Notes: generated from the letters alone by a model not told the origin. Shown: positions 1 through 12,549, counted from the stretch's first letter. The stretch: 64,000 nt of DNA from Ascaris suum (GCA_013433145.1 CM024179.1:7227300-7291299); one strand, 5' to 3'. Numbers and translations: made by a program.

Positions 1-15
1 ATCTCCCCGGGACCT
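1..15 (+). tRNA. tRNA-Gln, 3' end only (cut by window edge)
   Basis: Only the last 15 nt (part of the T arm and the acceptor 3' strand) lie in the window, so the array continues to the left. Confidence 0.8.
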
Positions 16-175
16 CATACCTACGCCGTTGCGAACCTGAAGCAACACTATTTTAGAAATAATGTGGAAGCGGTTTCTTCTCAAGGTAGCCGAGGTGTTT
101 CGAACACTATTTTCACAAAAAAAGTTTCCGAAGTGGTGATCCGTCCGAAACATTCGTAGATACCTGAGAATCCGC

Positions 176-247
176 GGTCCCGTGGTGTAGCGGTCAGCAC
201 TCAGGACTTTGAATCCTGCGACGGGAGTTCAAATCTCCCCGGGACCT
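176..247 (+). tRNA. tRNA-Gln (TTG)
   Basis: Intact 72-nt copy and the reference for this annotation. A box TAGCGGTCAGC and B box GAGTTCAAATC are both present. No CCA is encoded, as expected for a eukaryotic tRNA gene. Confidence 0.95.
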
Positions 248-406
248 CATACCTGGCCTTTGCGAACCAGGCGCAACACTATTTTAGAAATAATGTGGAA
301 GCGGTTTCTTCTCAAGGTAGCCGAGGTGTTTCGAACACTATTTTCACAAAAAAAGTTTCCGAAGTGGTGATCCGTCCGAAACATTCGTAGATACCTGAGA
401 ATCCGC

Positions 407-478
407 GGTCCCGTGGTGTAGCGGTCAGCACTCAGGACTTTGAATCCTGCGACGGGAGTTCAAATCTCCCCGGGACCT
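407..478 (+). tRNA. tRNA-Gln (TTG)
   Basis: Intact copy; the following spacer is the ACTGAAGC type. Confidence 0.95.
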
Positions 479-640
479 CATACCTACGGCCGTTGCGAAA
501 CTGAAGCAACACTATTTTAGAAATAATGTGGAAGCGGTTTCTTCTCAAGGTAGCCGAGGTGTTTCGAACACTATTTTCACAAAAAAAGTTTCCGAAGTGG
601 TCGATCCGTCCGAAACATTCGTACATACATGAGACTCCGC

Positions 641-712
641 GGTCCCGTGGTGTAGCGGTCAGCACTCAGGACTTTGAATCCTGCGACGGGAGTTCAAATC
701 TCCCCGGGACCT
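641..712 (+). tRNA. tRNA-Gln (TTG)
   Basis: Intact copy. Confidence 0.95.
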
Positions 713-1099
713 CATACCTGGCCTTTGCGAAACAGGCGCAACACTATTTTAGAAATAATGTGGAAGCGGTTTTCTCAACGTAGCCGAGGTGTTTCGAACA
801 CTATTTTCACAAAAAAAGTTTCCGAAGTGGTGATCCGTCCGAAACATTCGTAGATACCTGAGAATCCGCGGTCCCGTGGTGTAGCGGTCAGCACTCAGGA
901 CTTTGAATCCTGCGACGGGAGTTCAAATCTCCCCGGACCTCATACCTGGCCTTTGCGAACCAGGCGCAACACTATTTTAGAAATAATGTGGAAGCGGTTT
1001 CTTCTCAAGGTAGCCGAGGTGTTTCGAACACTATTTTCACAAAAAAAGTTTCCGAAGTGGTGATCCGTCCGAAACATTCGTAGATACCTGAGAATCCGC

Positions 1100-1171
1100 G
1101 GTCCCGTGGTGTAGCGGTCAGCACTCAGGACTTTGAATCCTGCGACGGGAGTTCAAATCTCCCCGGGACCT
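1100..1171 (+). tRNA. tRNA-Gln (TTG)
   Basis: Intact copy. Confidence 0.95.
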
Positions 1172-1560
1172 CATACCTACGGCCTTTGCGAAACAAGCAA
1201 CACTATTTTAGAAATAATGTGGAAGCGGTTTCTTCTCAAGGTAGCCGAGGTGTTTCGAACACTATTTTCACAAAAAAAGTTTCCGAAGTGGTGATCCGTC
1301 CGAAACATTCGTAGATACCTGAGAATCCGCGGTCCCGTGGTGTAGCGGTCAGCACTCAGGACTTTGAATCCTGCGACGGGAGTTCAAATCTCCCCGGACC
1401 TCATACCTGGCCGTTGCGAAACAGAAGCAACACTATTTTAGAAATAATGTGGAAGCGGTTTCTTCTCAACGTAGCCGAGGTGTTTCGAACACTATTTTCA
1501 CAAAAAAAGTTTCCGAAGTGGTGATCCGTCCGAAACATTCGTAGATACCTGAGAATCCGC

Positions 1561-1632
1561 GGTCCCGTGGTGTAGCGGTCAGCACTCAGGACTTTGAATC
1601 CTGCGACGGGAGTTCAAATCTCCCCGGGACCT
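1561..1632 (+). tRNA. tRNA-Gln (TTG)
   Basis: Intact copy. Confidence 0.95.
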
Positions 1633-1791
1633 CATACCTGGCCTTTGCGAAACAGGCGCAACACTATTTTAGAAATAATGTGGAAGCGGTTTCTTCTCAA
1701 GGTAGCCGAGGTGTTTCGAACACTATTTTCACAAAAAAAGTTTCCGAAGTGGTGATCCGTCCGAAACATTCGTAGATACCTGAGAATCCGC

Positions 1792-1862
1792 GGTCCCGTG
1801 GTGTAGCGGTCAGCACTCAGGACTCTGAATCCTGCGACGGGAGTTCAAATCTCCCCGGACCT
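1792..1862 (+). tRNA. tRNA-Gln (CTG), acceptor short by one G
   Basis: First CTG copy from the left. Loop is CTCTGAA. One G is missing from the acceptor 3' strand, leaving 71 nt. Confidence 0.75.
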
Positions 1863-2022
1863 CATACCTACGCCGTTGCGAAACTGAAGCAACACTATTT
1901 TAGAAATAATGTGGAAGCGGTTTCTTCTCAACGTAGCCGAGGTGTTTCGAACACTATTTTCACAAAAAAAGTTTCCGAAGTGGTGATCCGTCCGAAACAT
2001 TCGTAGATACCTGAGAATCCGC

Positions 2023-2094
2023 GGTCCCGTGGTGTAGCGGTCAGCACTCAGGACTTTGAATCCTGCGACGGGAGTTCAAATCTCCCCGGGACCT
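2023..2094 (+). tRNA. tRNA-Gln (TTG)
   Basis: Intact copy. Confidence 0.95.
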
Positions 2095-2255
2095 CATACC
2101 TACGGCCGTTGCGAAACTGAAGCAACACTATTTTAGAAATAATGTGGAAGCGGTTTCTTCTCAACGTAGCCGAGGTGTTTCGAACACTATTTTCACAAAA
2201 AAAGTTTCCGAAGTGGTGATCCGTCCGAAACATTCGTAGATACCTGAGAATCCGC

Positions 2256-2327
2256 GGTCCCGTGGTGTAGCGGTCAGCACTCAGGACTTTGAATCCTGCG
2301 ACGGGAGTTCAAATCTCCCCGGGACCT
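2256..2327 (+). tRNA. tRNA-Gln (TTG)
   Basis: Intact copy. Confidence 0.95.
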
Positions 2328-2485
2328 CATACCTGGCCTTTGCGAAACTGCGCAACACTATTTTAGAAATAATGTGGAAGCGGTTTCTTCTCAACGTAGC
2401 CGAGGTGTTTCGAACACTATTTTCACAAAAAAAGTTTCCGAAGTGGTGATCCGTCCGAAACATTCGTAGATACCTGAGAATCCGC

Positions 2486-2557
2486 GGTCCCGTGGTGTAG
2501 CGGTCAGCACTCAGGACTTTGAATCCTGCGACGGGAGTTCAAATCTCCCCGGGACCT
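2486..2557 (+). tRNA. tRNA-Gln (TTG)
   Basis: Intact copy. Confidence 0.95.
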
Positions 2558-2715
2558 CATACCTGGCCTTTGCGAACCAGCGCAACACTATTTTAGAAAT
2601 AATGTGGAAGCGGTTTCTTCTCAACGTAGCCGAGGTGTTTCGAACACTATTTTCACAAAAAAAGTTTCCGAAGTGGTGATCCGTCCGAAACATTCGTAGA
2701 TACCTGAGAATCCGC

Positions 2716-2787
2716 GGTCCCGTGGTGTAGCGGTCAGCACTCAGGACTTTGAATCCTGCGACGGGAGTTCAAATCTCCCCGGGACCT
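2716..2787 (+). tRNA. tRNA-Gln (TTG)
   Basis: Intact copy. Confidence 0.95.
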
Positions 2788-3176
2788 CATACCTGGCCTT
2801 TGCGAACCAGGCGCAACACTATTTTAGAAATAATGTGGAAGCGGTTTCTTCTCAAGGTAGCCGAGGTGTTTCGAACACTATTTTCACAAAAAAAGTTTCC
2901 GAAGTGGTGATCCGTCCGAAACATTCGTAGATACCTGAGAATCCGCGGTCCCGTGGTGTAGCGGTCAGCACTCAGGACTTTGAATCCTGCGACGGGAGTT
3001 CAAATCTCCCCGGACCTCATACCTGGCCTTTGCGAACCAGGCGCAACACTATTTTAGAAATAATGTGGAAGCGGTTTCTTCTCAAGGTAGCCGAGGTGTT
3101 TCGAACACTATTTTCACAAAAAAAGTTTCCGAAGTGGTGATCCGTCCGAAACATTCGTAGATACCTGAGAATCCGC

Positions 3177-3248
3177 GGTCCCGTGGTGTAGCGGTCAGCA
3201 CTCAGGACTTTGAATCCTGCGACGGGAGTTCAAATCTCCCCGGGACCT
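3177..3248 (+). tRNA. tRNA-Gln (TTG)
   Basis: Intact copy. Confidence 0.95.
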
Positions 3249-3634
3249 CATACCTGGCCTTTGCGAACCAGGCGCAACACTATTTTAGAAATAATGTGGA
3301 AGCGGTTTCTTCTCAAGTAGCCGAGGTGTTTCGAACACTATTTTCACAAAAAAAGTTTCCGAAGTGGTGATCCGTCCGAAACATTCGTAGATACCTGAGA
3401 ATCCGCGGTCCCGTGGTGTAGCGGTCAGCACTCAGGACTTTGAATCCTGCGACGGGAGTTCAAATCTCCCCGGACCTCATACCTGGCCTTTGCGAACCAG
3501 GCGCAACACTATTTTAGAAATAATGTGGAAGCGGTTTTCTCAAGGTAGCCGAGGTGTTTCGAACACTATTTTCACAAAAAAAGTTTCCGAAGTGGTGATC
3601 CGTCCGAAACATTCGTAGATACCTGAGAATCCGC

Positions 3635-3706
3635 GGTCCCGTGGTGTAGCGGTCAGCACTCAGGACTTTGAATCCTGCGACGGGAGTTCAAATCTCCCCG
3701 GGACCT
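3635..3706 (+). tRNA. tRNA-Gln (TTG)
   Basis: Intact copy. Confidence 0.95.
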
Positions 3707-3866
3707 CATACCTACGCCGTTTGCGAAACTGCGCAACACTATTTTAGAAATAATGTGGAAGCGGTTTCTTCTCAAGGTAGCCGAGGTGTTTCGAACACTA
3801 TTTTCACAAAAAAAGTTTCCGAAGTGGTGATCCGTCCGAAACATTCGTAGATACCTGAGAATCCGC

Positions 3867-3938
3867 GGTCCCGTGGTGTAGCGGTCAGCACTCAGGACTT
3901 TGAATCCTGCGACGGGAGTTCAAATCTCCCCGGGACCT
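3867..3938 (+). tRNA. tRNA-Gln (TTG)
   Basis: Intact copy. Confidence 0.95.
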
Positions 3939-4326
3939 CATACCTGGCCTTTGCGAACCAGGCGCAACACTATTTTAGAAATAATGTGGAAGCGGTTTCT
4001 TCTCAAGGTAGCCGAGGTGTTTCGAACACTATTTTCACAAAAAAAGTTTCCGAAGTGGTGATCCGTCCGAAACATTCGTAGATACCTGAGAATCCGCGGT
4101 CCCGTGGTGTAGCGGTCAGCACTCAGGACTTGAATCCTGCGACGGGAGTTCAAATCTCCCCGGACCTCATACCTACGCCTTTGCGAAATGAAGCAACACT
4201 ATTTTAGAAATAATGTGGAAGCGGTTTCTTCTCAACGTAGCCGAGGTGTTTCGAACACTATTTTCACAAAAAAAGTTTCCGAAGTGGTGATCCGTCCGAA
4301 ACATTCGTACATACCTGAGAATCCGC

Positions 4327-4398
4327 GGTCCCGTGGTGTAGCGGTCAGCACTCAGGACTTTGAATCCTGCGACGGGAGTTCAAATCTCCCCGGGACCT
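4327..4398 (+). tRNA. tRNA-Gln (TTG)
   Basis: Intact copy between two copies that have lost one T in the anticodon loop. Confidence 0.95.
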
Positions 4399-4786
4399 CA
4401 TACCTGGCCGTTGCGAAACAGGCGCAACACTATTTTAGAAATAATGTGGAAGCGGTTTCTTCTCAAGGTAGCCGAGGTGTTTCGAACACTATTTTCACAA
4501 AAAAAGTTTCCGAAGTGGTGATCCGTCCGAAACATTCGTAGATACCTGAGAATCCGCGGTCCCGTGGTGTAGCGGTCAGCACTCAGGACTTGAATCCTGC
4601 GACGGGAGTTCAAATCTCCCCGGACCTCATACCTGGCCTTTGCGAACCAGGCGCAACACTATTTTAGAAATAATGTGGAAGCGGTTTCTTCTCAAGGTAG
4701 CCGAGGTGTTTCGAACACTATTTTCACAAAAAAAGTTTCCGAAGTGGTGATCCGTCCGAAACATTCGTAGATACCTGAGAATCCGC

Positions 4787-4858
4787 GGTCCCGTGGTGTA
4801 GCGGTCAGCACTCAGGACTTTGAATCCTGCGACGGGAGTTCAAATCTCCCCGGGACCT
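4787..4858 (+). tRNA. tRNA-Gln (TTG)
   Basis: Intact copy. Confidence 0.95.
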
Positions 4859-5246
4859 CATACCTACGGCGTTGCCAAATTGGCGCAACACTATTTTAGA
4901 AAATGTGGAAGCGGTTTCTTCTCAAGGTAGCCGAGGTGTTTCGAACACTATTTTCACAAAAAAAGTTTCCGAAGTGGTGATCCGTCCGAAACATTCGTAG
5001 ATACCTGAGAATCCGCGGTCCCGTGGTGTAGCGGTCAGCACTCAGGACTTGAATCCTGCGACGGGAGTTCAAATCTCCCCGGGACCTCATACCTACGCCG
5101 TTGCGAACCAGGCGCAACACTATTTTAGAAATAATGTGGAAGCGGTTTCTTCTCAAGTAGCCGAGGTGTTTCGAACACTATTTTCACAAAAAAAGTTTCC
5201 GAAGTGGTGATCCGTCCGAAACATTCGTAGATACCTGAGAATCCGC

Positions 5247-5318
5247 GGTCCCGTGGTGTAGCGGTCAGCACTCAGGACTTTGAATCCTGCGACGGGAGTT
5301 CAAATCTCCCCGGGACCT
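5247..5318 (+). tRNA. tRNA-Gln (TTG)
   Basis: Intact copy. Confidence 0.95.
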
Positions 5319-5477
5319 CATACCTGGCCTTTGCGAAACATGCGCAACACTATTTTAGAAATAATGTGGAAGCGGTTTCTTCTCAACGTAGCCGAGGTGT
5401 TTCGAACACTATTTTCACAAAAAAAGTTTCCGAAGTGGTGATCCGTCCGAAACATTCGTAGATACCTGAGAATCCGC

Positions 5478-5549
5478 GGTCCCGTGGTGTAGCGGTCAGC
5501 ACTCAGGACTTTGAATCCTGCGACGGGAGTTCAAATCTCCCCGGGACCT
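5478..5549 (+). tRNA. tRNA-Gln (TTG)
   Basis: Intact copy; the spacer just after it is locally diverged (5557-5575). Confidence 0.95.
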
Positions 5550-5710
5550 CATACCTACGCCTTGTCGTGTTCAAACAACACTATTTTAGAAATAATGTGG
5601 AAGCGGTTTCTTCTCAAGGTAGCCGAGGTGTTTCGAACACTATTTTCACAAAAAAAGTTTCCGAAGTGGTGATCCGTCCGAAACATTCGTAGATACCTGA
5701 GAATCTCCGC

Positions 5711-5782
5711 GGTCCCGTGGTGTAGCGGTCAGCACTCAGGACTTTGAATCCTGCGACGGGAGTTCAAATCTCCCCGGGACCT
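5711..5782 (+). tRNA. tRNA-Gln (TTG)
   Basis: Intact copy. Confidence 0.95.
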
Positions 5783-5942
5783 GATACCTACGCCGTTGCC
5801 AAACAGAAGCAACACTATTTTAGAAATAATGTGGAAGCGGTTTCTTCTCAACGTAGCCGAGGTGTTTCGAACACTATTTTCACAAAAAAAGTTTCCGAAG
5901 TGGTGATCCGTCCGAAACATTCGTACATACATGAGACTCCGC

Positions 5943-6014
5943 GGTCCCGTGGTGTAGCGGTCAGCACTCAGGACTTTGAATCCTGCGACGGGAGTTCAAA
6001 TCTCCCCGGGACCT
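5943..6014 (+). tRNA. tRNA-Gln (TTG)
   Basis: Intact copy. Confidence 0.95.
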
Positions 6015-6172
6015 CATACCTGGCCTTTGCGAACCAAGCGCAACACTATTTTAGAAATAATGTGGAAGCGGTTTCTTCTCAAGTAGCCGAGGTGTTTCGA
6101 ACACTATTTTCACAAAAAAAGTTTCCGAAGTGGTGATCCGTCCGAAACATTCGTAGATACCTGAGAATCCGC

Positions 6173-6244
6173 GGTCCCGTGGTGTAGCGGTCAGCACTCA
6201 GGACTTTGAATCCTGCGACGGGAGTTCAAATCTCCCCGGGACCT
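6173..6244 (+). tRNA. tRNA-Gln (TTG)
   Basis: Intact copy, immediately before the rearranged unit. Confidence 0.95.
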
Positions 6245-6395
6245 CATACCTGGCCGTTGCGAACCAGGCGCAACACTATTTTAGAAATAATGTGGAAGCG
6301 GTTTCTTCTCAAGGTAGCCGAGGTGTTTCGAACACTATTTTCACAAAAAAAGTTTCCGAAGTGGTCGATCCGTCCGAACACAGTCCTACATCCGC

Positions 6396-6432
6396 GGTCC
6401 CGTGAAACTCCCTCCGCGGTTCCTCCCCGGTG
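6396..6432 (+). pseudogene. Broken tRNA-Gln unit
   Basis: Starts as a normal 5' acceptor strand, then jumps to a scrambled CCGCGG-containing segment. The D arm, anticodon arm and most of the T arm are gone. Confidence 0.85.
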
Positions 6433-6588
6433 TACCTGGCCTTAACAAACTGAAGCAACACTATTTTAGAAATAATGTGGAAGCGGTTTCTGTTCTCAAG
6501 GTAGCCGAGGTGTTTCGAACACTATTTTCACAAAAAAGTTTCCGAAGTGGTGATCCGTCCGAAAATTCGTAGATACCTGAGAATCCGC

Positions 6589-6660
6589 GGTCCCGTGGTG
6601 TAGCGGTCAGCACTCAGGACTTTGAATCCTGCGACGGGAGTTCAAATCTCCCCGGGACCT
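6589..6660 (+). tRNA. tRNA-Gln (TTG)
   Basis: Intact copy. Confidence 0.95.
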
Positions 6661-7051
6661 CATACCTACGCCGTTGCGAACTCAAGCAACACTATTTTAG
6701 AAAATGTGGAAGCGGTTTCTTCTCAAGGTAGCCGAGGTGTTTCGAACACTATTTTCACAAAAAAAGTTTCCGAAGTGGTCGATCCGTCCGAAACATTCGT
6801 AGATACCCATGAGAATCCGCGGTCCCGTGGTGTAGCGGTCAGCACTCAGGACTCTGAATCCTGCGACGGGAGTTCAAATCTCCCCGGACCTCATACCTGG
6901 CCTTTGCGAACAGGCGCAACACTATTTTAGAAATAATGTGGAAGCGGTTTTCTTCTCAACGTAGCCGAGGTGTTTCGAACACTATTTTCACAAAAAAAGT
7001 TTCCGAAGTGGTCGATCCGTCCGAAACATTCGTAGATCCATGAGAATCCGC

Positions 7052-7123
7052 GGTCCCGTGGTGTAGCGGTCAGCACTCAGGACTTTGAATCCTGCGACGG
7101 GAGTTCAAATCTCCCCGGGACCT
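7052..7123 (+). tRNA. tRNA-Gln (TTG)
   Basis: Intact copy. Confidence 0.95.
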
Positions 7124-7282
7124 CATACCTGGCCTTTGCGAAACTGCGCAACACTATTTTAGAAATAATGTGGAAGCGGTTTCTTCTCAAGGTAGCCGAG
7201 GTGTTTCGAACACTATTTTCACAAAAAAAGTTTCCGAAGTGGTCGATCCGTCCGAAACATTCGTAGATACATGAGAATCCGC

Positions 7283-7354
7283 GGTCCCGTGGTGTAGCGG
7301 TCAGCACTCAGGACTCTGAATCCTGCGACGGGAGTTCAAATCTCCCCGGGACCT
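7283..7354 (+). tRNA. tRNA-Gln (CTG)
   Basis: First fully intact 72-nt copy with anticodon CTG. Confidence 0.95.
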
Positions 7355-7745
7355 CATACCTGGCCTTTGCGAACCAGCGCAACACTATTTTAGAAATAAT
7401 GTGGAAGCGGTTTCTTCTCAAGTAGCCGAGGTGTTTCGAACACTATTTTCACAAAAAAAGTTTCCGAAGTGGTGATCCGTCCGAAACATTCGTAGATACC
7501 TGAGAATCCGCGGTCCCGTGGTGTAGCGGTCAGCACTCAGGACTTCTGAATCCTGCGACGGGAGTTCAAATCTCCCCGGGACCTCATACCTACGCCGTTG
7601 CCAAACTGAAGCAACACTATTTTAGAAATAATGTGGAAGCGGTTTCTTCTCAACGTAGCCGAGGTGTTTCGAACACTATTTTCACAAAAAAAGTTTCCGA
7701 AGTGGTCGATCCGTCCGAAACATTCGTACATACCTGAGACTCCGC

Positions 7746-7817
7746 GGTCCCGTGGTGTAGCGGTCAGCACTCAGGACTTTGAATCCTGCGACGGGAGTTC
7801 AAATCTCCCCGGGACCT
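7746..7817 (+). tRNA. tRNA-Gln (TTG)
   Basis: Intact copy. The preceding copy (7512) has an 8-nt anticodon loop. Confidence 0.95.
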
Positions 7818-8433
7818 CATACCTGGCCTTTGCGAACCAGGCGCAACACTATTTTAGAAATAATGTGGAAGCGGTTTCTTCTCAAGGTAGCCGAGGTGTT
7901 TCGAACACTATTTTCACAAAAAAAGTTTCCGAAGTGGTGATCCGTCCGAAACATTCGTAGATACCTGAGAATCCGCGGTCCCGTGGTGTAGCGGTCAGCA
8001 CTCAGGACTTGAATCCTGCGACGGGAGTTCAAATCTCCCCGGACCTCATACCTACGCCGTTGCGAACCAAAAACACTATTTTAGAAATAATGTGGAAGCG
8101 GTTTCTTCTCAAGGTAGCCGAGGTGTTTCGAACACTATTTTCACAAAAAAAGTTTCCGAAGTGGTGATCCGTCCGAAACATTCGTAGATACCATGAGAAT
8201 CCGCGGTCCCGTGGTGTAGCGGTCAGCACTCAGGACTTGAATCCTGCGACGGGAGTTCAAATCTCCCCGGGACCTCATACCTGGCCTTTGCGAACCAGGC
8301 GCAACACTATTTAGAAATAATGTGGAAGCGGTTTCTTCTCAAGGTAGCCGAGGTGTTTCGAACACTATTTTCACAAAAAAAGTTTCCGAAGTGGTGATCC
8401 GTCCGAAACATTCGTAGATACCTGAGAATCCGC

Positions 8434-8505
8434 GGTCCCGTGGTGTAGCGGTCAGCACTCAGGACTTTGAATCCTGCGACGGGAGTTCAAATCTCCCCGG
8501 GACCT
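8434..8505 (+). tRNA. tRNA-Gln (TTG)
   Basis: Intact copy. Confidence 0.95.
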
Positions 8506-8662
8506 CATACCTACGCCGTTGCCAAAGGCGCAACACAATTTTAGAAATAATGTGGAAGCGGTTTCTCTCAACGTAGCCGAGGTGTTTCGAACACTATTTT
8601 CACAAAAAAAGTTTCCGAAGTGGTGATCCGTCCGAAACATTCGTAGATACCTGAGAATCCGC

Positions 8663-8734
8663 GGTCCCGTGGTGTAGCGGTCAGCACTCAGGACTTTGAA
8701 TCCTGCGACGGGAGTTCAAATCTCCCCGGGACCT
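8663..8734 (+). tRNA. tRNA-Gln (TTG)
   Basis: Intact copy. Confidence 0.95.
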
Positions 8735-8893
8735 CATACCTGGCCTTTGCGAACCAGGCGCAACACTATTTTAGAAATAATGTGGAAGCGGTTTCTTCTC
8801 AACGTAGCCGAGGTGTTTCGAACACTATTTTCACAAAAAAAGTTTCCGAAGTGGTGATCCGTCCGAAACATTCGTAGATACCTGAGAATCCGC

Positions 8894-8965
8894 GGTCCCG
8901 TGGTGTAGCGGTCAGCACTCAGGACTTTGAATCCTGCGACGGGAGTTCAAATCTCCCCGGGACCT
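8894..8965 (+). tRNA. tRNA-Gln (TTG)
   Basis: Intact copy. Confidence 0.95.
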
Positions 8966-9580
8966 CATACCTACGGCGTTGCGAAACTGAAGCAACACTA
9001 TTTTAGAAATAATGTGGAAGCGGTTTGTTCTCAAGGTAGCCGAGGTGTTTCGAACACTATTTTCACAAAAAAAGTTTCCGAAGTGGTGATCCGTCCGAAA
9101 CATTCGTAGATACCATGAGAATCCGCGGTCCCGTGGTGTAGCGGTCAGCACTCAGGACTTTGAATCCTGCGACGGGAGTTCAAATCTCCCGGGACCTCAT
9201 ACCTACGGCGTTTGCCAAACTGGCGCAACACTATTTTAGAAATAATGTGGAAGCGGTTTTTTCTCAAGGTAGCCGAGGTGTTTCGAACACTATTTTCACA
9301 AAAAAAGTTTCCCGAAGTGGTGATCCGTCCGAAACATTCGTAGATACCTGAGAATCCGCGGTCCCCCGTGGTGTAGCGGTCAGCACTCAGACTTTGAATC
9401 CTGCGACGGGAGTTCAAATCTCCCCGGGACCTCATACCCCTTTGCGAACCAGGCGCAACACTATTTTAGAAATAATGTGGAAGCGGTTTGTTCTCAAGGT
9501 AGGAGGTGTTTCGAACACTATTTTCACAAAAAAAGTCCGAAGTGGTGATTCCGAAACATTCGTAGATCCCTGAGAATCCG

Positions 9581-9637
9581 GGTCCCGTGGTGTAGCGGTC
9601 AGCACCAGGACAGCGACTTCAAATCTCCCCGGGACCT
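9581..9637 (+). pseudogene. tRNA-Gln pseudogene, anticodon arm deleted
   Basis: About 15 nt are missing around the anticodon arm. The whole unit (9480-9660) carries many small deletions, including in the spacer. Confidence 0.85.
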
Positions 9638-10021
9638 CCCTGGCCTTTGCAACCAGAAGCAACACTTTTTAGAAATAATGTGGAAGCGGTTTCTTCTCAA
9701 GGTAGCCGAGGTGTTTCGAACACTATTTTCACAAAAAAAGTTTCCGAAGTGGTGATCCGTCCGAAACATTCGTACATCCATGAGAATCCGCGGTCCCGTG
9801 GTGTAGCGGTCAGCACTCAGGACTTGAATCCTGCGACGGGAGTTCAAATCTCCCCGGGACCTCATACCTGCGCCGTTGCCAAACTGAACAACACTATTTT
9901 AGAAATAATGTGGAAGCGGTTTCTCCTCAACGTAGCCGAGGTGTTTCGAACACTATTTTCACAAAAAAAGTTTCCGAAGTGGTGATCCGTCCGAAACATT
10001 CGTAGATACCTGAGAATCCGC

Positions 10022-10093
10022 GGTCCCGTGGTGTAGCGGTCAGCACTCAGGACTTTGAATCCTGCGACGGGAGTTCAAATCTCCCCGGGACCT
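10022..10093 (+). tRNA. tRNA-Gln (TTG)
   Basis: Intact copy. Confidence 0.95.
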
Positions 10094-10481
10094 CATACCT
10101 GGCCTTTGCGAAACAGGCGCAACACTATTTTAGAAATAATGGGAAGCGGTTTCTTCTCAAGGTAGCCGAGGTGTTTCGAACACTATTTTCACAAAAAAAG
10201 TTTCCGAAGTGGTGATCCGTCCGAAACATTCGTAATACCTGAGAATCCGCGGTCCCGTGGTGTAGCGGTCAGCACTCAGGACTCTGAATCCTGCGACGGG
10301 AGTTCAAATCTCCCCGGACCTCATACCTGCGCCTTTGCGAACCAAATAAACACTATTTTAGAAATAATGTGGAAGCGGTTTGTTCTCAAGGTAGCCGAGG
10401 TGTTTCGAACACTATTTTTCACAAAAAAAGTTTCCGAAGTGGTGATCCGTCCGAAACATTCGTAGATACCTGAGAATCCGC

Positions 10482-10553
10482 GGTCCCGTGGTGTAGCGGT
10501 CAGCACTCAGGACTCTGAATCCTGCGACGGGAGTTCAAATCTCCCCGGGACCT
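10482..10553 (+). tRNA. tRNA-Gln (CTG)
   Basis: Intact copy, second in a run of three CTG units. Confidence 0.95.
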
Positions 10554-10712
10554 CATACCTGGCCTTTGCGAACCAGGCGCAACACTATTTTAGAATAATG
10601 TGGAAGCGGTTTCTTCTCAAGGTAGCCGAGGTGTTTCGAACACTATTTTTTCACAAAAAAGTTTCCGAAGTGGTGATCCGTCCGAAACATTCGTAGATAC
10701 CTGAGAATCCGC

Positions 10713-10784
10713 GGTCCCGTGGTGTAGCGGTCAGCACTCAGGACTCTGAATCCTGCGACGGGAGTTCAAATCTCCCCGGGACCT
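10713..10784 (+). tRNA. tRNA-Gln (CTG)
   Basis: Intact copy. Confidence 0.95.
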
Positions 10785-10943
10785 CACCTACGCCGTTGCC
10801 AAACTGAAGCAACACTAATTTAGAAATAATGTGGAAGCGGTTTCTTCTCAACGTAGCCGAGGTGTTTCGAACACTATTTTCACAAAAAAAGTTTCCGAAG
10901 TGGTCGATCCGTCCGAAACATTCGTACATACATGAGAATCCGC

Positions 10944-11015
10944 GGTCCCGTGGTGTAGCGGTCAGCACTCAGGACTTTGAATCCTGCGACGGGAGTTCAA
11001 ATCTCCCCGGGACCT
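10944..11015 (+). tRNA. tRNA-Gln (TTG)
   Basis: Intact copy. Confidence 0.95.
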
Positions 11016-11174
11016 CATACCTGGCCTTTGCGAACCAGGCGCAACACTATTTTAGAAATAATGTGGAAGCGGTTTGTTCTCAAGGTAGCCGAGGTGTTTC
11101 GAACACTATTTTCACAAAAAAAGTTTCCGAAGTGGTGATCCGTCCGAAACATTCGTAGATACCTGAGAATCCGC

Positions 11175-11246
11175 GGTCCCGTGGTGTAGCGGTCAGCACT
11201 CAGGACTTTGAATCCTGCGACGGGAGTTCAAATCTCCCCGGGACCT
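11175..11246 (+). tRNA. tRNA-Gln (TTG)
   Basis: Intact copy. Confidence 0.95.
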
Positions 11247-11404
11247 CATACCTGGCCTTGCGAACCAGGCGCAACACTATTTTAGAAATAATGTGGAAGC
11301 GGTTTCTTCTCAAGGTAGCCGAGGTGTTTCGAACACTATTTTCACAAAAAAAGTTTCCGAAGTGGTGATCCGTCCGAAACATTCGTAGATACCTGAGAAT
11401 CCGC

Positions 11405-11476
11405 GGTCCCGTGGTGTAGCGGTCAGCACTCAGGACTTTGAATCCTGCGACGGGAGTTCAAATCTCCCCGGGACCT
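11405..11476 (+). tRNA. tRNA-Gln (TTG)
   Basis: Intact copy. Confidence 0.95.
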
Positions 11477-12549
11477 CATACCTGGCCGTTGCCGAACCAG
11501 GCGCAACACTATTTTAGAAATAATGTGGAAGCGGTTTCTTCTCAAGTAGCCGAGGTGTTTCGAACACTATTTTCACAAAAAAAGTTTCCGAAGTGGTCGA
11601 TCCGTCCGAAACATTCGTAGATCCATGAGAACTCCGCGGTCCCGTGGTGTAGCGGTCAGCACTCAGGACTTTGAATCCTGCGACGGGAGTTCAAATCTCC
11701 CGGGACCTCATACCTACGCCGTTGCGAAACAGAAGCAACACTATTTTAGAAATAATGTGGAAGCGGTTTCTCCTCAACGTAGCCGAGGTGTTTCGAACAC
11801 TATTTTCACAAAAAAAGTTTCCGAAGTGGTGATCCGTCCGAAACATTCGTAGATACCTGAGAATCCGCGTCCCGTGGTGTAGCGGTCAGCACTCAGGACT
11901 CTGAATCCTGCGACGGGATTCAAATCTCCCCGGACCTCATACCTGCCTTTGCGAACCAGGCGCAACACTATTTTAGAAATAATGTGGAAGCGGTTTGTTC
12001 TCAAGGTAGCCGAGGGTTTCGAACACTATTTTCACAAAAAAAGTTTCCGAAGTGGATCCGTCCGAAACATTCGTAGATACCTGAGAATCCGCGGTCCCGT
12101 GGTGTAGCGGTCAGCACTCAGGACTCTGAATCCTGCGACGGGAGTTCAAATCTCCCCCGGACTCATACCTGGCCTTTGCGAAACTTGCGCAACACTATTT
12201 TAGAAATAATGGGAAGCGGTTGTTCTCAAGGTAGCCGAGGTGTTTCGAACACTATTTTCACAAAAAAGTTTCCGAAGTGGTGATCCGTCCGAAACATTCG
12301 TACATCCATGAGACTCCGCGGTCCCGTGGTGTAGCGGTAGCACTCAGGACTTTGAATCCTGCGACGGGAGTTCAAATCTCCCCGGACCTGATACCTACGC
12401 GCGTTCCAAACTGAAGCAACACTATTTTAGAAATAATGTGGAAGCGGTTCTCCTCAACGTAGCCGAGGTGTTTCGAACACTATTTTCACAAAAAAAGTTT
12501 CCGAAGTGGTGATCCGTCCGAAACATTCGTAGATACCTGAGAATCCCGC

